7,179 nucleotides of DNA, taken from assembly GCA_964555735.1 (NCBI GenBank), contig CAZKTS010000320.1, positions 1 through 7,179 on the forward strand. The letters are read 5' to 3'. The DNA is from CAZKTS01 sp964555735 (GTDB lineage Bacteria; Actinomycetota; Acidimicrobiia; IMCC26256; PALSA-555). The notes under the pieces are model-generated. The model worked only from the letters and a program-made list of their open reading frames with translations. It did no database searches and was not told where the DNA came from. Within the stretch, counting starts at the first letter, position 1, and each line of letters opens with the position of its first letter. A program made the position numbers and the translations under genes. Below, one piece after another: positions 5,789-7,179 of this stretch.

Positions 5789-6952
5789 ATGCGCGTCGCC
5801 CTGAACATCGAGCAGCTGCTCCAGCGTCCCTCCGGTGGCATCGGCCGCTACACCGCCGAGCTGCTGCGCCTGCTGCCCGCGCCCGCCGACGACGAGCACG
5901 ACGAGGTCGAGGTCGTGCCGTTCGTCGCCCGCCACGGGCGGGCCGCGATCGTGAGCGCCCTGGGCGCGTTCGGCCTGCCCGCCGACGACGTCGTGCGCCT
6001 GTCGCTGCCGCGTCCGGCCCTGTACGACAGCTGGAACCTCACCGGCTTCCCGCCGCTCGGCACGTTGCACCCGCGGCTCCGCAAGCTCGACGTCGTCCAC
6101 GCGCCGTCGCTGGCCGTCCCACCAAAGAGCGGGGCCCTGCTCGTGGTGACGGTGCACGACGCGGCCGCGCTGACCTTCCCGGAGACCTACACGCGCCGCG
6201 GGCGCTGGTTCCACAAGCAGGGCTCGGCGGCGGCGGCGCGGCGCGCCGACCTCATCATCGCTCCGACCGTCGCGGCGGCCGAGGAGGTCGCGGACCACAC
6301 CGCGATCTCGCTCGACAAGGTGCGGATCGTCCCCCACGGCGTCACCCAGCACATCGTGGGGGACGGCATCGTTGCGGCCACCCGCCGTCAGCTCGGGATC
6401 GACGGCCCGTACGTGCTGTGGGTCGGGACGCTCGAGCCTCGGAAGAACCTCCCCGTGCTGGTCGACGCGTTTCGGGCGGTGCTCTCTGCCAAGGACCTCC
6501 CGCATCGGCTGGTGCTGGTGGGCCCCACCGGCTGGCTCGATGCCGCGGACACGGTGCAGGAGATGGCCGCCCACCTCGGCGATCGGGTGATCCTCACCGG
6601 CTCGGTGCGGGCCGACCGGCTCGTCGCGCTGTACCGCGGCGCCGACGTGATGGCGTTCCCCAGCCTGCACGAGGGATTCGGCCTCCCCGTCCTCGAAGCG
6701 ATGTCACAATCGACCGCGGTGCTCTGCTCCGACATCCCCGTGCTGCGCGAGGTCGGTGGCGACGCGGCGCGCTACGTCCCCGCGGAGGACGCGGCCGCGT
6801 GGGGCGACGCGCTCGTCGACATGCTGCGGGACGGCGATGCGCTCGCCGAGCTCGCGGAGAAGGGCCGGGCGCGCTCGGCGGAGTTCACGTGGGACCGCTG
6901 CGCACAGCGGACGCGCACGGTGTACCGCGAGGCGTTGCAGGGAGCGTCGTGA
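5789..6952 (+). CDS. GT4-type (GT-B) glycosyltransferase
   Basis: The 387-aa product has the two-domain GT-B layout. The N-terminal acceptor domain begins MRVALNIEQLLQRPSGGIGRYTAEL, with the glycine loop GGIGRY (residues 16-21) seen in family 4 enzymes. The C-terminal nucleotide-sugar domain contains LWVGTLEPRKNLPVLVDAF (about 210-228), LVLVGPTGW, and HEGFGLPVLEAM (294-305), whose Glu295 and Glu303 form the EX7E motif; a further AVLCSDIPVLREVGG follows. The family transfers a sugar, often mannose or a similar hexose, from NDP- or GDP-sugar with retention of configuration. The acceptor is unknown here. No membrane helix is seen. ATG 5789 gives the family N-terminus; upstream reading in the same frame is antisense to the ATPase gene. 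The stop overlaps the permease start (GTGA), so it is co-translated with a transporter subunit, an odd pairing. Confidence 0.95.
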   Translation: MRVALNIEQLLQRPSGGIGRYTAELLRLLPAPADDEHDEVEVVPFVARHGRAAIVSALGAFGLPADDVVRLSLPRPALYDSWNLTGFPPLGTLHPRLRKLDVVHAPSLAVPPKSGALLVVTVHDAAALTFPETYTRRGRWFHKQGSAAAARRADLIIAPTVAAAEEVADHTAISLDKVRIVPHGVTQHIVGDGIVAATRRQLGIDGPYVLWVGTLEPRKNLPVLVDAFRAVLSAKDLPHRLVLVGPTGWLDAADTVQEMAAHLGDRVILTGSVRADRLVALYRGADVMAFPSLHEGFGLPVLEAMSQSTAVLCSDIPVLREVGGDAARYVPAEDAAAWGDALVDMLRDGDALAELAEKGRARSAEFTWDRCAQRTRTVYREALQGAS

Positions 6953-7179
6953 ACCTCGTCGCGATCCTCGCCGAGGACATCGGGCCGAAGTGGCTGTACT
7001 GGCCGTGGGTCGAGGACCACGTCGACGACATCGTCGACCGGCTCCAGGAGCACATCGAGCTCGTCATCCTCTCCGTGGGGCTCGGGCTGCTCATCGCGGT
7101 GCCGCTCGCACTCCTGAGCGCGCGCTACCGACGCCTCTACGGCCCGGTCCTGGCCGTCACGGGGATCGTGTACACGATC
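6949..7179 (+). CDS. OpuCB/ProW-like osmoprotectant ABC transporter permease (partial, N-terminus only)
   Basis: GTG 6949 overlaps the glycosyltransferase stop and is preceded by AGGGAG (6939-6944). The 77 visible codons read MNLVAILAEDIGPKWLYWPW, then an amphipathic stretch (WVEDHVDDIVDRLQEHIEL), a membrane helix near residues 37-57 (LVILSVGLGLLIAVPLALLS), a basic loop (ARYRRLYGP), and the start of a second helix ending VTGIVYTI. This order, especially the Gly-Leu-Leu-Ile-Ala-x-Pro-Leu helix followed by an Arg-rich loop and VYTI, is what OpuCB/ProW-type permeases of betaine/choline importers show at their N-terminus. It likely pairs with the ATPase at 5740-4586. The gene runs off the window, so a fused substrate-binding domain or later binding-protein gene cannot be judged. 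Confidence 0.88.
   Translation, partial: MNLVAILAEDIGPKWLYWPWVEDHVDDIVDRLQEHIELVILSVGLGLLIAVPLALLSARYRRLYGPVLAVTGIVYTI

Noticed and set aside
5741..6670. Upstream extension of the ATPase frame
   Set aside because: It is antisense to the glycosyltransferase; the ABC ATPase N-terminus MIRLDAV begins at 5740.

Overview
The window is very GC-rich, with G or C at most third codon positions, short gaps, GTG starts and many 4-base start/stop overlaps. Together with the mix of families (IclR regulator, Opu-type ABC transporter, GT4 glycosyltransferase) this suggests a high-GC actinobacterium. An Acidimicrobiia-like lineage is a guess from style only. No tRNA, rRNA, IS element, CRISPR array or clear rho-independent terminator was seen.

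Left half (1-3848) is the less familiar part. Four genes read rightward as one tightly coupled operon: an IclR-type regulator (1071-2003), a UGSC-family protein with Cys in place of selenocysteine (CGSC motif, 2000-2548), a 352-aa protein of unknown function with a GWGDG motif and conserved cysteines (2545-3603), and an 82-aa NifU C-terminal-domain-like protein with a CxxC (3600-3848). The three later genes each start inside the stop codon of the gene before (ATGA, GTGA, GTGA). Divergently, at 917-1, is a partial gene whose product is a clear paralog of the 352-aa protein. The ORF for it is open to the window edge. A short AT-richer stretch (about 911-959) between the two sides carries candidate overlapping divergent promoters. 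My reading is an IclR-controlled, cysteine-rich, possibly redox or Fe-S-linked module built around a UGSC protein and two versions of its partner. The chemistry is unknown.

Right half (3781-7179) is more ordinary. Leftward genes are an OpuCA/ProV-like ABC ATPase with C-terminal CBS-like regions (5740-4586) and, 1 base after it, a polytopic membrane protein with an SPCG motif (4584-3781) whose 3' end overlaps the NifU-like gene by 68 bp tail to tail. Rightward, 48 bp from the ATPase start, are a GT4-type glycosyltransferase (5789-6952) and, overlapping its stop, the beginning of an OpuCB/ProW-like permease (6949 to the edge). The ATPase and permease very probably belong to one osmoprotectant (betaine/choline-type) importer, whose genes are split between two divergent transcripts with a glycosyltransferase in between.
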